64,000 bases of DNA. It comes from Bolinopsis microptera. Its lineage: Eukaryota > Ctenophora > Tentaculata > Lobata > Bolinopsidae. The stretch is from positions 3,849,246 through 3,913,245 of the forward strand of contig NC_087081.1 of assembly GCF_026151205.1 (NCBI RefSeq), in the 5' to 3' direction. The notes under the pieces are model-generated. The model had not been told where the DNA came from. It ran no database searches and saw nothing but the letters and a program-made list of their open reading frames with translations. A program made the translations under genes and the position numbers. Positions 1-13,300 of the stretch are shown one piece after another (within the stretch, counting starts at the first letter, position 1; the number at the start of each line of letters is the position of its first letter).

Positions 1-537
1 GCAGATGACGATATCAAGTTCAATAGAGACACAAAACTCGATAAATTAGTCACAATACTGGACACCACTGACGCCACAGTTGCTTCAGCCACGTACAGTG
101 GGAGTACCAAATTCACCGGGTACTTCCAATTTGGGTATTTTAACTCAAACCATAAGTCAAAACCAAAACTTGGCTTTTTCCATCATGCTTGCACTTTTGT
201 CAATCAAACGATTCCAGACCACCCAGATTGTGTGAGATGTGAAATAAGTTCCAACGTGTTTTTGGCTCGAACGAGGGAGATATTGGATATAGGGGGCTGG
301 GATCCTGAGCTCATGACAAGCGAACACAAGGATATATTTATCAGACTCAAAGCAGCCGGAATGAAAGTAGCACTGTGTCCTGATGTGAAAGTGACACATG
401 CGCGTCCAGGGAAAAAAGCAGTCAAAGGAGTAGGATATAGTGAAAAGAGAGGCGTGGTAGTGCAAGGTCGCGCTTGCTCGAGGTTAACAGATGGAACATT
501 CACGGTTTATTCGAAAGAGGTGCAAAGGGTATGTTAA
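1..537 (+). CDS. Beta-1,4-GalNAc-transferase-like glycosyltransferase, C-terminal part (partial)
   Basis: Frame 1 is open from the first base to a TAA at 535-537, about 178 residues, so the 5' part of the gene lies outside the window. The segment opens with ADDDIKF, a DxD-type metal/nucleotide-sugar binding motif. Further on come SSNVFLARTREILDIGGWDP and a TSEHKDIFIRLKAAGMKVAL stretch followed by DVKVTHARP. This order (DDD, then N-x-F-L-A-R, GGWDP, EHKDIF, VxHxR) matches the C-terminal catalytic half of the B4GALNT1-like GT-A fold, whose members transfer GalNAc to glycans or glycolipids in the Golgi. The acceptor cannot be told from this part. A poly(A) signal AATAAA lies at 633-638. No introns are visible. 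Another GT-A family with the same motif order is possible. Confidence 0.8.
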   Translation, partial: ADDDIKFNRDTKLDKLVTILDTTDATVASATYSGSTKFTGYFQFGYFNSNHKSKPKLGFFHHACTFVNQTIPDHPDCVRCEISSNVFLARTREILDIGGWDPELMTSEHKDIFIRLKAAGMKVALCPDVKVTHARPGKKAVKGVGYSEKRGVVVQGRACSRLTDGTFTVYSKEVQRVC

Positions 538-1351
538 GTCTAAACAGCACTTCCGGAGAGATGGAATTTAAGGAAGTTAAAATACGAGAATTTTGTTAGG
601 TACTGGTTTTGAGGAACTTTGAATAATTGTCAAATAAAATGATTAAGTTAAATTAAGTTAAATTGCTACTTTATTATATATCTGCGCAACATTTTTCATA
701 TATTATAACAATGAACGTGCGGAATAAATATGATGGTTGATTAAATATGTTATTAACATTGCATCAAAAATAACTCAGCAAAACATGTTTATTTTACTTT
801 ATCAACAATAACTACTGTAAAATCCCAATTGGCCAATGGCCGTACACCTCTGTCCCCTACTATTTTATTTTCCCAAAGTGTTCGGTAAATTGGGGCTTTA
901 TTGTACAAGACCAATAACAGATGCTAATTGGGGTAATTTTTGGGCTGGGGAATATGTTCTACATTCAGTGTTTCAAATTGTTTTGTTCAGTGCAGTAGCC
1001 TTGGCTGATCAATTAGACAGTTAGCAAATAATTTGAAACATGACAATTTATAATTTTTGACAATCATAATAAGCATTTATAAAGTTAATTTGTCAAAATC
1101 TCAGTTGATATAGAAAGAGATCATTATTCCAGAAATAAAATAAATTTAAAAAAGTAATAATAAAAATTTCCAAAAATCAGTTTGTTACCATAACAATCGA
1201 TCAAACTAAGGCCGCCAAAATTAGGGCCAGTAAGTCATACAAAGTAAATCGTACTTTCGGACATTCAGACTTTTCTACATTCACACTTTCAGTTTCACAA
1301 CTTCGCACTTTCTCTTTCACATAAAAAGCTAACTCGACCTGGCCTTTTCAG
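538..1351. other. Intergenic / unresolved 5' region of the EF-hand gene
   Basis: This AT-rich stretch lies between the glycosyltransferase stop and the first recognised EF-hand exon. It contains the poly(A) signal of the upstream gene. The next gene needs an upstream exon ending with two bases of a codon, but I found no convincing one here. A 62-codon open stretch at 836-1024 has no recognisable content. Confidence 0.5.
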
Positions 1352-4300
1352 AGATATTGCAGCAAGATTCAGAGGAAATCTGGCAGGATACCGGACAATA
1401 TTCCAACATGTACTAGATGAGAACAAAAGTGGGTGTGTTGAAGCTGAGGAGCTCAACTCTCTTGTTCTAGGTGAGACTTTGTGTAACCATGGGTAACCAG
1501 GTAACCAGGTAACAGAAGTGGTTGTGTTGAGGCTGACAAGCTCAACTATAGATATAATATCATATAAGTATTATGTATATATTATATATCTCGCAAATGT
1601 AAATAAAGGTGAAGACCATCACAACCTGACTATTTGAAGCAATTGTCCGAATTCTTGACCGGTAAACTATAATGACCGAGGAAAAAAACTACATGTAAAA
1701 TGTTTCAATTTTAAAACCGTTTACCGGCCTCCTGCTCCGGAGCAAATGGTTTAACCATACTACTTTGTTACCTTGTTACCTGGTTACCTGGTTACCTTGT
1801 TACCTGGTTACCTGGTTACCTTGTTACCTTGTTACCTGGTTACCTGGTTACCTGGTTACCTGGTTACCTTGTTACCTCGTTACCTGGTTACCTGGTTACC
1901 TGGTTACCTGGTTACCTTGTTGCTGCTCTGAGTTGTGATTAAATACCAGGTACTTAACCAAAGGGCAACTTGTCTACGCTAAATGTACTAGAGTAATACC
2001 TTAATAGGTAATAGGTAACTACACTGTTACTATGGTAACTACACTGTTACCATGGTGACTACACTGTCGCTATTACTAATACTCTAATAGGTAATAGGTA
2101 CGCGAATTTTGAATAGCTGTAAATCTAAATCCAGAACTCACTGTAGCACACTGGAACTGAGCCAGTAGTCTATAATGACGTCATCATGATGCTGAGATTG
2201 CAAAAGTTTGTACAGTATCTAAAATGTATGCCGTTCTTCAATCAAAAAATAAATAAGTCACAAAAAGGAGAAATTAAGATTTAGACAGTAATATTTTACT
2301 AATTATACTTACAGGAAGTACTCCACTCAAAAAACTAAATTTCAGATTGCATCATGCCGTCCCAAGGAAGGATGCGGGGGATGCCCGCCAGCGAGAGATA
2401 CTCCAGCTCTTTTAACCGGGAGGAAATGGCGAGGATCTTGGAAGAGTAAGTATTTAAATATAGGGTCGTGATATGATGGTTCCAAAAACAGCCCCCGAAC
2501 TGCAAAACACAATCATGATTAAAGATGTGCATTGTGCAATACGCTATTTCTTGAATCTATACCGATATTTCAGCCCGAAATCTTCATTTCATCTTATTAC
2601 AGTAAAACATCCCATCTCTGATACTGCTATACTATACTACTATACTACTATTGTTTGGAAAACTCGTAGCTTCATAATTAATCAGTTTGTTTCGTGAAGT
2701 TGAGATGAAACAGTCGTAATGTGAACGGAAAATTGCATAAGATCTTAAAGTAACCAGGTGACCAGGTGACCGGGTGACTAGGTGACCAGGTGACCGGGTG
2801 ACCGGTTGACCAGGTGACCAGGTGACCAGGTTACCAGGTTACCAGGTTACCAGGTTACCAGGTTACCATGTGACTAGGCGACCAGGTAAATAGGTAACTA
2901 GGTGACTATGTGACCAGGTGAGCAGGTGACCAGGTAAATAGGTAACTAGGTGACTATGTGACCAGGTGACCAGGTAAATAGGTAACTAGGTAACTAGGTG
3001 ACCAAGTAACCAGGTAACCAGGTATATTAACAGGCCGAAACCAGTAGAAGATGTTGTGGTAGGTGAGGAGGAGGAGACTGAGGTAACTTTGGAGACGAGC
3101 CAAGAGGAACAAGACACTAAGGGTAAGTGTCATAGTTACAGTTATCCTGCATTCTGTAGTCATAGTTACAGTTATCCTGCATTTTGTAGTCATAGTTACA
3201 GTTATCCTGCATTCTGTAGTCATAGTTACAGTTATCCTGCATTCTGTAGTCATAGTTACAGTTATCCTGCATTCTGCATTAGTGTAGTCATAGTTACAGT
3301 TATCCTGCATTCTGTAGTCATAGTTACAGTTATCCTGCATTCTGTAGTCATAGTTACAGCTATCCTGCATTCTGCATTAGTGTACTAGAGGCGTGAGCTA
3401 GCCGGCTAAGCCGGCTTAGCCAGCCGATCGAAATTGCCGGCTTAGCCAGCCGATTGCCATCGGCTAGCCGATCGGCTAACACATTTTCAGCAGTTATCAC
3501 TTATCTATACTTCAGGCCGGGAATCTAGACGGCATGTAACAAATTATACCATGATCGACTTTAGAGATAAATTTCATAAATTTCAGAAAAAGTACGTACG
3601 TGCGCAAATTAAATTGTATTGTACTATGTACTCAAAAACTTTCTGTCCAAGATGGACACTCTTAGATATTGGAAATGTCGTAGTGATACATTGCCCCTTC
3701 TTTCAAAATTAGCATGCGCTATATTTTCGGTTCCTGCATCCGCTGCTGATGTGGAAAGAACATGGTCAGCAGCAGGGCTGACTGTAAACAAGAGGAGATC
3801 AAAGATCTCATCAGACAATTTAAAAGCCATTCCCTAGCAGGAACCCGTGAAATATAACCCTAAACGGTGTCAAGACTCAAGATACTGAAATAATTATTAC
3901 TTATTTAATTGGCGTTTTTGACACCACTTGGGGGTCCAAATTTTCGGCTCTAAAATCATTATTCCTCGGCCAATTTTTTATTTTTTCATGCTGATTTGGA
4001 GGATATTAAAGCATTTGACCCAGCCAAAAAAGTTTCAGTTGTATATCTTTTACGGTTTTTGCAGAAAGTTGCGTTAAAGTCGATGCCGTGGTGTCAGTAA
4101 AATGGTACAGATATATATATATATATCGTCTCGCTTTATATATAGTAAGATTAATCGTAACAGAGATATTTTTTAAACTTTTATAAGTAAATTAGAGATT
4201 GACTCTGACCAGTGAGAATTTCCTAACTTATTATTAACTAACTTATTATTATTGAAGTTATGAATTATGAAATTGCCTTACTCGGGATTATTACGACGGG

Positions 4301-7300
4301 TTTATTAACGACCGGTTAAAATATGGTTCGGGAAAAATATGGCGAAATTGCTCAAAACCCACCACATTTTCCCGGTCGCCATTTTACCAGTGTCCAACCT
4401 TTCAATTTTAGATTCAAAAATTTTGTCTCAGATGTAAATTTCCTTATTAGAGAGAAGCAAGTTTAGAAATTTTCGCATTGCTAAAACTTGTGAAACAAGT
4501 CGAATTATCAATAATTGTTGAAAGTAGACAGAAATAATGACTCGTGGTTAATCAAACTAGATGGAAAATAATTTTTAACATTTGAAGCGTAACAACCAGA
4601 TCGATATTAATTAAGATAAAGGGAGAGCTGTTTCAGTTTAGTCTTCCAATAAGTTGTAATCATCTTCGTTATCTTCATCTGGATCATCCCTTTCATCAGT
4701 TTTAATTAATTCAAGTTTTAATTTAACTGTTACTTTTACTTTGAGTCTTATTTCATTATGTAGAGATAGTCAATACCTAAGAAATTAAAAATTGGCCTAT
4801 TTAAATCAAATTTGACAATAAGGATATATGACAAGAATTGGGCAAAAAGATGAATTTTTTGCAATTTTAGCCAAATGAAGTCGAAAAACCTACAACAAGT
4901 GTCCCAATAGTCTTCTTTAGTGAATATAAGACAACGATTAAAATATGAGCACCCATACCCCTTGGGAACCCTAAAAGCTGAGTAGGCGGGTTTATTAACG
5001 ACCGGTGAAAATGTGGTTCGGGAAAAATATGGCGAAATTACCCTAAACCCACCACTTTATCCCTACCTACCTATGTGACCTATGTTGAGTTTCGTCAAGA
5101 CTTGACGGGGCCATCACATCTTCTGACCACCCCATAGCGAAGTAGAGTCTCGCTCGTTGCGCCAGCACAGCAGAGAGTTCGTATTCGGAGGAGTATATCC
5201 CCTGATCGGCGGCTTATCAGGGAGAGACAACATGAACTTTGTGAGCTTATCTTTGAAGTGCTCTAGATCTTGAATGACATTCAGATGGTAGGGGATTGCA
5301 TTCCACAATTTAGGTCCCTGAACTGCAAATGAGTTGTCAAACAAGGTGAGGTTTGCTGTTGAACTGGTTCTACGTTTTGATGGAATTACTGCAAGGTTTC
5401 CAAGCCTTGGGCGTGAAACAAATAGAACGTTCAGATCATTGCTGGTCTTTCCGTGGAGGATTTTCCACATATGGAGAATGATGAATCGCTCCCGCCTTCG
5501 TTGAAGAGACATCAGAGATAGATAGACCAGGCGATCCTAGTAGTGGAGATCGCGCATTCCTGATATTCTGGCGGTGAATGCTTTCTGTACACTCTCCAGT
5601 TCTTGGATATCGCTGATTTTTGAGGGATGCCATAATGGACAGCAATATTCAATCAGACTTCGAACCATTGATTTGTATAGCGTCAGCATGATGGAGTGAG
5701 ATCGTGTGTGAAATACACTGAGAACCCATGATGCTTTTTGGCGAGCTTTATCTGCAATGGCTCGTATGTGAGGGGACCAAGAGAGATCACTTGACACTAT
5801 GACGCCTAAATCCCTGAGCTGATGTATTGGCTCAAGTATAGTGTCTTTGGAAACTGAGTATTGATAGTGTTCAACCACAAATGGAAGTTCAGATAGTACA
5901 TATTGGTGGTTGAATTTATGACACATGTACTCAAATTTGTCTTTGTGAAGGGCCATATTATTTCTTTCAGACCAGTCAATGACATTTTGCAGATCTTCTT
6001 GGAGGAGCTTGACGTCATGCTCCGATTTGATAGCAATGGATATGCGAGTGTCATCAGCAAAACATCGAATTATAGAGTGCATGATACAATGTTCGATATC
6101 ATTGATAAAAATCAAGAAAAGGATCGGCCCCAAAACAGTACCTTGTGGAACTCCGCTGATTATCAGTGCAAGGATGGACAGATGACCGTCAACAACAACT
6201 GCTTGTTTCCGGTCTGAGAGGAAAGATTCTATCCACTTTATGATTTTAGGATGGATTCCATAGAGTTGGAGCTTTCTCAGTAGGAGTTTGTGATCGACTT
6301 TATCGAAAGCCTTGGCATAGTCGAGGTATATTGAATCAAAATCTGAATTGTTGCTCAGAGAATCCAAAACGTCATCAAAATGGTGGAGAAGTTGAGTAAG
6401 GCAACTCCGGCCAGATCTAAATCCGTGCTGCTTACTACATATGAGGTTGTTGATCTCCAAATAGTTTACCAGCTTTTTTCTTATCACCCTCTCGTATACT
6501 TTAACCACATGAGAGGTGAGTGATATAGGTCGGTAGTTAGCTGGTTTGGCTCGACTATCCTTCTTGTGGAGAGGAAATACGTGTGAGAACTTATAGAAAC
6601 TAGGGACCTCCCCAGTAACTAAAGAGCGGGACCAGATGATGTGCATTGGTTCTGCTAGGGCTTTCTTGCAGTTCTTGAGAAGGGTGACTGGAATTTCGTC
6701 AGGACCTGATGCAGCATTAGGTTTGATGTCTTCAATGGCCTTAATGATGTCGTCCACGGAGAAATTCAGCATATCGTCAGTAAAAGGATGCTTGATTGGA
6801 GGGGGACTGAAAGAAGCAGAGTCGATCCGAGTTTTCGAAGGATCACTGAATACTGACAAGAACTGATTCTGCAAGAGGTTGGCAATATCTTTTGGATTTG
6901 ATTTGATGGCACCGTTTCCATCAAAAAGCATGCTGATGTTGCTTTTCTTCTTCGAAAATTTCTTAGCGTAACTATAGAAATACTTGGGATTTTCTTTTAC
7001 CTTGCTTACGGCTTGCTGTTCACGGTACAGGAGATCCTGGTTGATGGCATCACGAATATCCATATGAGCGAGAGCAAGTTTCCGGTTCAAAGATTCAATC
7101 TGTGTGGGAGGGCTATGAGGATTAATTTTTGCAGCCTCTAGCTGGGTTTGAAGCTTTCGTTTTCTGCGAGAGGGGATGCGCACAGATGAGCGAGTTTGGG
7201 TTTTGGGAGGGATCTTCTTCGGACAGCCAATCTGGCAGATTTGTAGAGTAATAAGAGTGAATAGCTCTGGAAAATCCTCTTTGTCGCAAAGGTTGATGAG

Positions 7301-10300
7301 TTGAGCCCAGTCAACAGATGAGAGCATGTCATTGATCGATGAAAAATCTGCTTTATTAAAGTCTAAGCTTCTAAACGAAGAATCAATGAAATCCGGAGGA
7401 TCTGAATGAGTAGGAGAACAAGGATTGTAAGACAAAAATATCTCTACACGTCTGTGATCTGATAGTGGAGTGTCCGAAATAGAGACGTGAGAAACTAGAT
7501 CCTCTGAGTTTGAAATGTACAGATCTAATACATTTCTGAGTCGGGTCATAATAATCCCGAGTAAGGTGTATCACTTGTTACCTTCCATTTCAAGTTTTGC
7601 CCTTAAAATCGACATAAAGTATAAAGAAACATAAAGTATAAGCCAATCAATTTTAATACAAAATAGTAATATTAGCAAAATAAAAATGTTTGGTACAATA
7701 TCTGACATTAGGATCTGGTAATCCCATTCCTAGTTTTAGCCGGCTTAGCCGGCTAGCCAGCCGATTTTTTCTCTTAGCCAGCCGATTGCCGTCGGCTAGC
7801 CGGCTCACGGCTCTATAGTGTACTCATAGTTACAGTTATCCTGCATTTTGTAGTCATAGTTACAGTTATCCTGCATTTTGTAGTCATAGTTACAGTTATC
7901 CTGCATTCTGTAGTCATAGTTACAGTTATCCTGCATTCTGCATTAGTGTAGTCATAGTTACAGTTATCCTGCATTTTGTAGTCATAGCTACAGTTATCCT
8001 GCATTCTGTAGTCATAGTTACAGTTATCCTGCATTCTGCATTAGTGTAGTCATAGTTACAGTTATCCTGCATTTTGTAGTCATAGTTACAGATATCCTGC
8101 ATTCTGCATTAGTGTAGTCATAGTTACAATTATCCTGCATTCTGCATTAGTGTAGTCATAGTTACAGTTATCCTGCATTCTGTAGTCATAGTTACAGTTA
8201 TCATGCATTCTGCATTAGTGTAGTCATAGTTACAGTTATCCTGCATTTTGTAGTCATAGTTACAGATATCCTGCATTCTGCATTAGTGTAGTCATAGTTA
8301 CAATTATCCTGCATTCTGCATTAGTGTAGTCATAGTTACAGTTATCCTGCATTCTGTAGTCATAGTTACAGTTATCCTGCATTCTGTAGTCATAGTTACA
8401 GTTATCCTGCATTCTGTAGTCATAGTTACAGTTATCCTGCATTCTGCATTATTGCGTATCAGTATTTTTATTGTTAGATATTCCTTGGTATTTTTCTACA
8501 TTGGATCAGACTGTGCCAACTGATGCAGATGTCAGAATTATTTATATTGTATACTGTGTTTTATACAAAATATCATGTGTATGTATAAAGGGTTTTTATA
8601 AGTAATTGACATGGAACTTGAGTACCGAATCACTCAAATTTTGAAAAATTTAAATTTCCTGTGGCTTTCTTTTATCGTGTTTATTAATACAGCTATTATA
8701 CTATATAGTTACATTTACATGCTGAATCCTGTATTAGTGCAGTTAAAGTTAACGCTATAATATAATCAGTACTATCATTATCAGACAGACGAGCTATGTT
8801 GGAGGAAGCTAATGTTTTAACCCCTGAAGCTTCATTAAATCCAGGTGCATAATATTACTAATAAACTGGATTATATTCAAACGATATTTTTGAATGACTG
8901 GAATATGGCCTTTGAACACTCAAACCATACATAGGTTAAACAGTGAAACCTCTATATTAAAGTCACTATTGTGTCGGTACATTAGAACTAGACAGAAACA
9001 GAGGGGTTCCATCCAGGCCCTGGATCCTAACCAGGTAACCAGGTAACCAGGTAACCAGGTAACCAGGTAACCAGGTAACCAGGTAACCAGGTAACCAGGT
9101 AACCAGGTAACCAGGTAACCAGGTAACCAGGTAACCAGGTAACCAGGTAACCAGGTAACCAGGTAACCAGGTAACCAGGTAACCAGGTAACCAGGTAACC
9201 AGGTAACCAGGTAACCAGGTAACCAGGTAACCAGGTAACCAGGTAACCAGGTAACCAGGTAACCAGGTAACCAGGTAACCAGGTAACCAGGTAACCAGGT
9301 AACCAGGTAACCAGGTAACCAGGTAACCAGGTAACCAGGTAACCAGGTAACCAGGTAACCAGGTAACCAGGTAACCAGGTAACCAGGTAACCAGGTAACC
9401 AGGTAACCAGGTAACCAGGTAACCAGGTAACCAGGTAACCAGGTAACCAGGTAACCAGGTAACCAGGTAACCAGGTAACCAGGTAACCAGGTAACCAGGT
9501 AACCAGGTAACCAGGTAACCAGGTAACCAGGTAACCAGGTAACCAGGTAACCAGGTAACCAGGTAACCAGGTAACCAGGTAACCAGGTAACCAGGTAACC
9601 AGGTAACCAGGTAACCAGGTAACCAGGTAACCAGGTAACCAGGTAACCAGATAGGAAGGTTCACACGAGGGGTGATCCCTTTCGTCAGTATCTGTAGCCT
9701 CTCAAATAGCCACTTAATAATTTGTCATAGCAAATTGGTTATAGCAAATTGGTCATAGCAAATTGGTCATAGCAAATTGATCATAGCAAATTGGTTAAAT
9801 ATTGGAAATAATTCTTGCTCAAACACGGTAACTTCAAGGTTTTTAAATTTGATAATTCAGCTGTTAAAGAAATGATCTGCTCGATGATCCGACGTGAGCA
9901 CGAGGATGCGGAGTTCGGTCTCAGAACTTTGGCTGAAGTTGTAGACCTTGACGGAGTGGAAGGCCTTTCTTATGAGGAGGTGATAATATTTGTATATTTC
10001 TATATCAGAATTATATATTTATAAATCATAATCCTAGTATCAGTCTTTCTTTATTTTACTTTACGTTGTTTAGCTGCAAGGCAACGGGTCATCTATGAAA
10101 ACTACCTTTTTTCTTTTACTTCGGACCAGCACTTACAGGAACCCGAACGATCGATAACTAAGGCCAGCGACGGTTAAGGTATTATACCACACTTTCTTCG
10201 CCCGTGGCTCCGCTGTATAATACTTTTTAAACTGAACTGTAGTATGAAGGATTATCTCTCGAATGATCAAGACTCCATAGGAAACTGACCCTCAGAAGTC

Positions 10301-13300
10301 AAGTAATAATCGTTTATAAAAGCTTGGGTAAGCTAAAATTTTACGCAAAATTGTCTACGCGCCAATAATTATGACACCCTGCTGTAGATCATGTACAGCT
10401 CCTCAATTAACCCTCACACACGCTTTCACGAGCATTCGGCTGAGTAGGGGGGCTGCATAGGTCCATCGGAACCCTTAGCAGAACGGCAACGCCGCTCACC
10501 CCATGGCTACTGGCTAGTGGCACAGGCGGGATCGAACCCGCAACTTCGTGATTGAGCAGCATATTACGAGTAAGGCCGATCGACTATAAACGAACTGCGC
10601 CACTAAGCCACTATATACTTTATTTCTACAAATTGACTGGTATGGTTGGGTCAGACAAATTTCAACTGGTCTTTTCAATTTGTATCTAGCTCTCGAGTCT
10701 CGGCTTGCCGATTGAGCACTGTCAGCATGGACGACGCCACCCACAATTACTTTATTTTTAGACTTTTCACGAAAACGTACTACCTTATTGCTGGCCCACC
10801 AAATGAATTATTTCTACATAAATTATAAAATCCTAGTACTCTAATATGTGAGTCGTATTTGAAACCAGGGGAATGTTTGAAAGTACTATAATAAGCGTTG
10901 TAATAAAGTTTTGAGTGTCGTAATATCAAAAAGTAAAATGCTTGGCTAGTGACTTAATTTCATTCCATAACTCTAAACTCGCCAGATTAGTGACAAATTC
11001 CGTCGAATTAACTCCGTTATTAACATATTTAATGACATATGTTAATGGCAATAGTTTTGCCAGGTATTCGAATTAAGCTTAAAACATAATATGTTAATGA
11101 CACGAGTTTTGCCAGGTATTCGAATTAAGCTTAAAATATACGTTAATGGCACGAGTTTGGCCAGGTATTCGAATTAAGCTTAAAACATGTACGCTAATGA
11201 CACGAGTTTTGCCAGGTATTTGAGTTCCTATCAGCAAGTCGTATCCCCCGAGTTGAATCAGACGATCTTGCTGCAATGATGGACAGTGACAGTGACAGTG
11301 TCGTGACAGTGGAAGAACTGATGGAATCACTTGATAATTGTCCTGTGATGGAGGTGGTTGATGTCCTTGTTGTTAAAACCAGGCCCATCACCAACTTTGA
11401 AGGTACAAATGTGCTGGAATATTTGTAAAAGTATAAATTTCACATTTTAATAGTTTGTCAAAATATATTGTTGAACCTTATTTGTGTAAAGTACAAATAA
11501 TGTAGACAATGATTATATGATGGGTGTGATCACCGTGATAAACTAAAAGCAACGAATCTTACGATCAATTAAATTAATAAGTTAATTAAATTACGATATA
11601 TAAATTAATTAGTTAATTAATTTGTAATATATTAATTAATTAGTTAATTAATTTGTGATATATTAACTAATTAGTTGATTAAATTACGATACATTAATTA
11701 ATCAGTTAATTAAATTACGATCTATTAATCTACAAACACCTCCTCAGACGTGGAGTGCCAGTCAAAAGAAGCTATGTACAAGGAGCTGAGAACAAAAGCC
11801 ATGAAGTTTCTAGGGACTAGGAAGATTAGATTTGAAGAAGCTAAAGACGCCGCTGCTGAGCTGTACGCTTCGATATCTGGCGATATTGAAGAGGTAATAC
11901 ACATGTCAAACACAAGGATATTTTTTTGTTTTAAGTACCAAATATATGTGCTACGTTTCGACCTATGAAATGTTCAATCAAAGCTCAAATGAAATTAATT
12001 TTCATCACACCGACCTTCTTCCGGCAATACTCTCAGTTTAAAAATGTTTTCATGGACAAGAAATTTTCACCACAATCACAGGTGATAGAACCAAAGGATC
12101 TGGATGTTCCCGTTGACTGTGTGAAGGAAGTGTGGCAGGATATTGATACTGATCTCAACGGGTTTCTGGATTTAATCGAATTCAACAGAATTGCACGTGA
12201 GTTATATTACAAAGCCCACTTTTTGTCGTGAAATCTGTTTTATATAATAATTTCTCCAGTACTGGTAGTTCTTGGCAGTAGGCCAAATCGAATGCTTATG
12301 AAAAAGCTATGACGCGGGTTATATTAGGTTATGTTAGGTGACAGGCCAAAATTGCTGTTTTGGTGACACTATATAAATGCGCCTAAATAAATCGAACTAT
12401 TTAATTTAAGATCAAAGGGATATAAACGTTTATAACAGTCGCGGAGCAAAATCGTCTGGAAGAAGTCATAGTTGTGCTCGAGCGAATGATTTACCAAGCG
12501 TTGACTTGTCATTTAATTTAGTTATCGCAAAATAGTATTTATTTAATTTGATACACGAGAAGAAGTCGCTAGGTAAAGAAATTCAAAAATTAGAACCATT
12601 TTTTTTCAGTGGATATATTCGAGGAGTTCCTTCCAAAGCCAGTGAAGAAGACTAAACCTATGGAAATCGAAAGGTTAATTCTGATAAAATATTATTTGTT
12701 GGATGATCATTATAAAACTGTCCAACATACAAAACTGTGATATTCGTAACATGTTTCATTATCCATGACTCCATGCCAAACTATTTTAATAGTACCTACA
12801 AAATGTAATTAATAAAAACTAAATTAATAAACTTTAATTAACAAATATCTGTCGTGTGATTATTCGGCCGCTAAGGTACTTCTCCCAACAAGAAACCATT
12901 TCAGGGTACAAATAGAAGACATGGCTACCCCACTTGAGGACGTTCCGCGGATCGAACTGGACACCATTGCCCAGATCGTCTACAAAATCTGTAAGTACAC
13001 TCCAATGGTAGATCAGTATGTCTGTAAGTTTAAGTAAGTACAGACCAGTAAGTATAACAATTAATAGATCAGTGGGAATCCAAAGGTACGGATATGGTAT
13101 AGTAGTATGATACCACTGTGCTCTAAAAAAAAACTTTGTTGCAGCTGATGCTCTTATGTGGCTCATAATAATACATAATATATGCTCATAATATTACACT
13201 TACTGTAAACCCAGCATTAACTTGTTAAGCTATAAAACAGAGCTTTATCCGAGGATATAATACGCTGCATTGGTTAAAAATATAATACACCACCCAACGA

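Larger units (their letters stand above)
3386..7815. mobile_element. hAT-superfamily transposon (4,430 bp) with perfect 8-bp target duplication
   Basis: Both ends are flanked by the same 8 bases, TAGTGTAC (3378-3385 and 7816-7823), the target-duplication length of hAT elements. The termini are inverted: TAGAGGCGTGAGC at the left and GGCTCACGGCTCTA at the right, followed inward by GCCGGC-rich subterminal repeats (3395-3475 and 7738-7803). Just inside the left end, 3619-3837 encodes a hAT C-terminal dimerisation segment. The rest is non-coding or is occupied by a minus-strand LINE relic. The element is therefore non-autonomous. It inserted into the 30-bp minisatellite within intron 3 of the EF-hand gene. 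Confidence 0.9.

Noticed and set aside
836-1024. Possible first exon of the EF-hand gene (MAVHLCPLLF...)
   Set aside because: Its only nearby donor (gtaaat at 885) leaves phase 1, but exon 1352-1470 needs phase 2. No similarity.
2954-3388. Open frames on both strands over the 30-bp minisatellite (NCNYDY or SHSYSYPAFC repeats)
   Set aside because: The unit is a multiple of three, so frames remain open by chance. The true exon ends at 3122, before the array.
7824-8447. Possible CRISPR-like array
   Set aside because: Units are directly abutting with no unique spacers, and the window is eukaryotic. The same applies to the other tandem arrays.
8966-9664. 232-codon open frame on the minus strand with repeated WLPGYLVT
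   Set aside because: It is created by the uniform 8-bp satellite, which leaves every frame open. No start context, domain or transcript signal.
10516-10612. True tRNA gene on the minus strand
   Set aside because: Too long without a plausible intron, poor anticodon arm, and the sequence continues into a SINE-like body.
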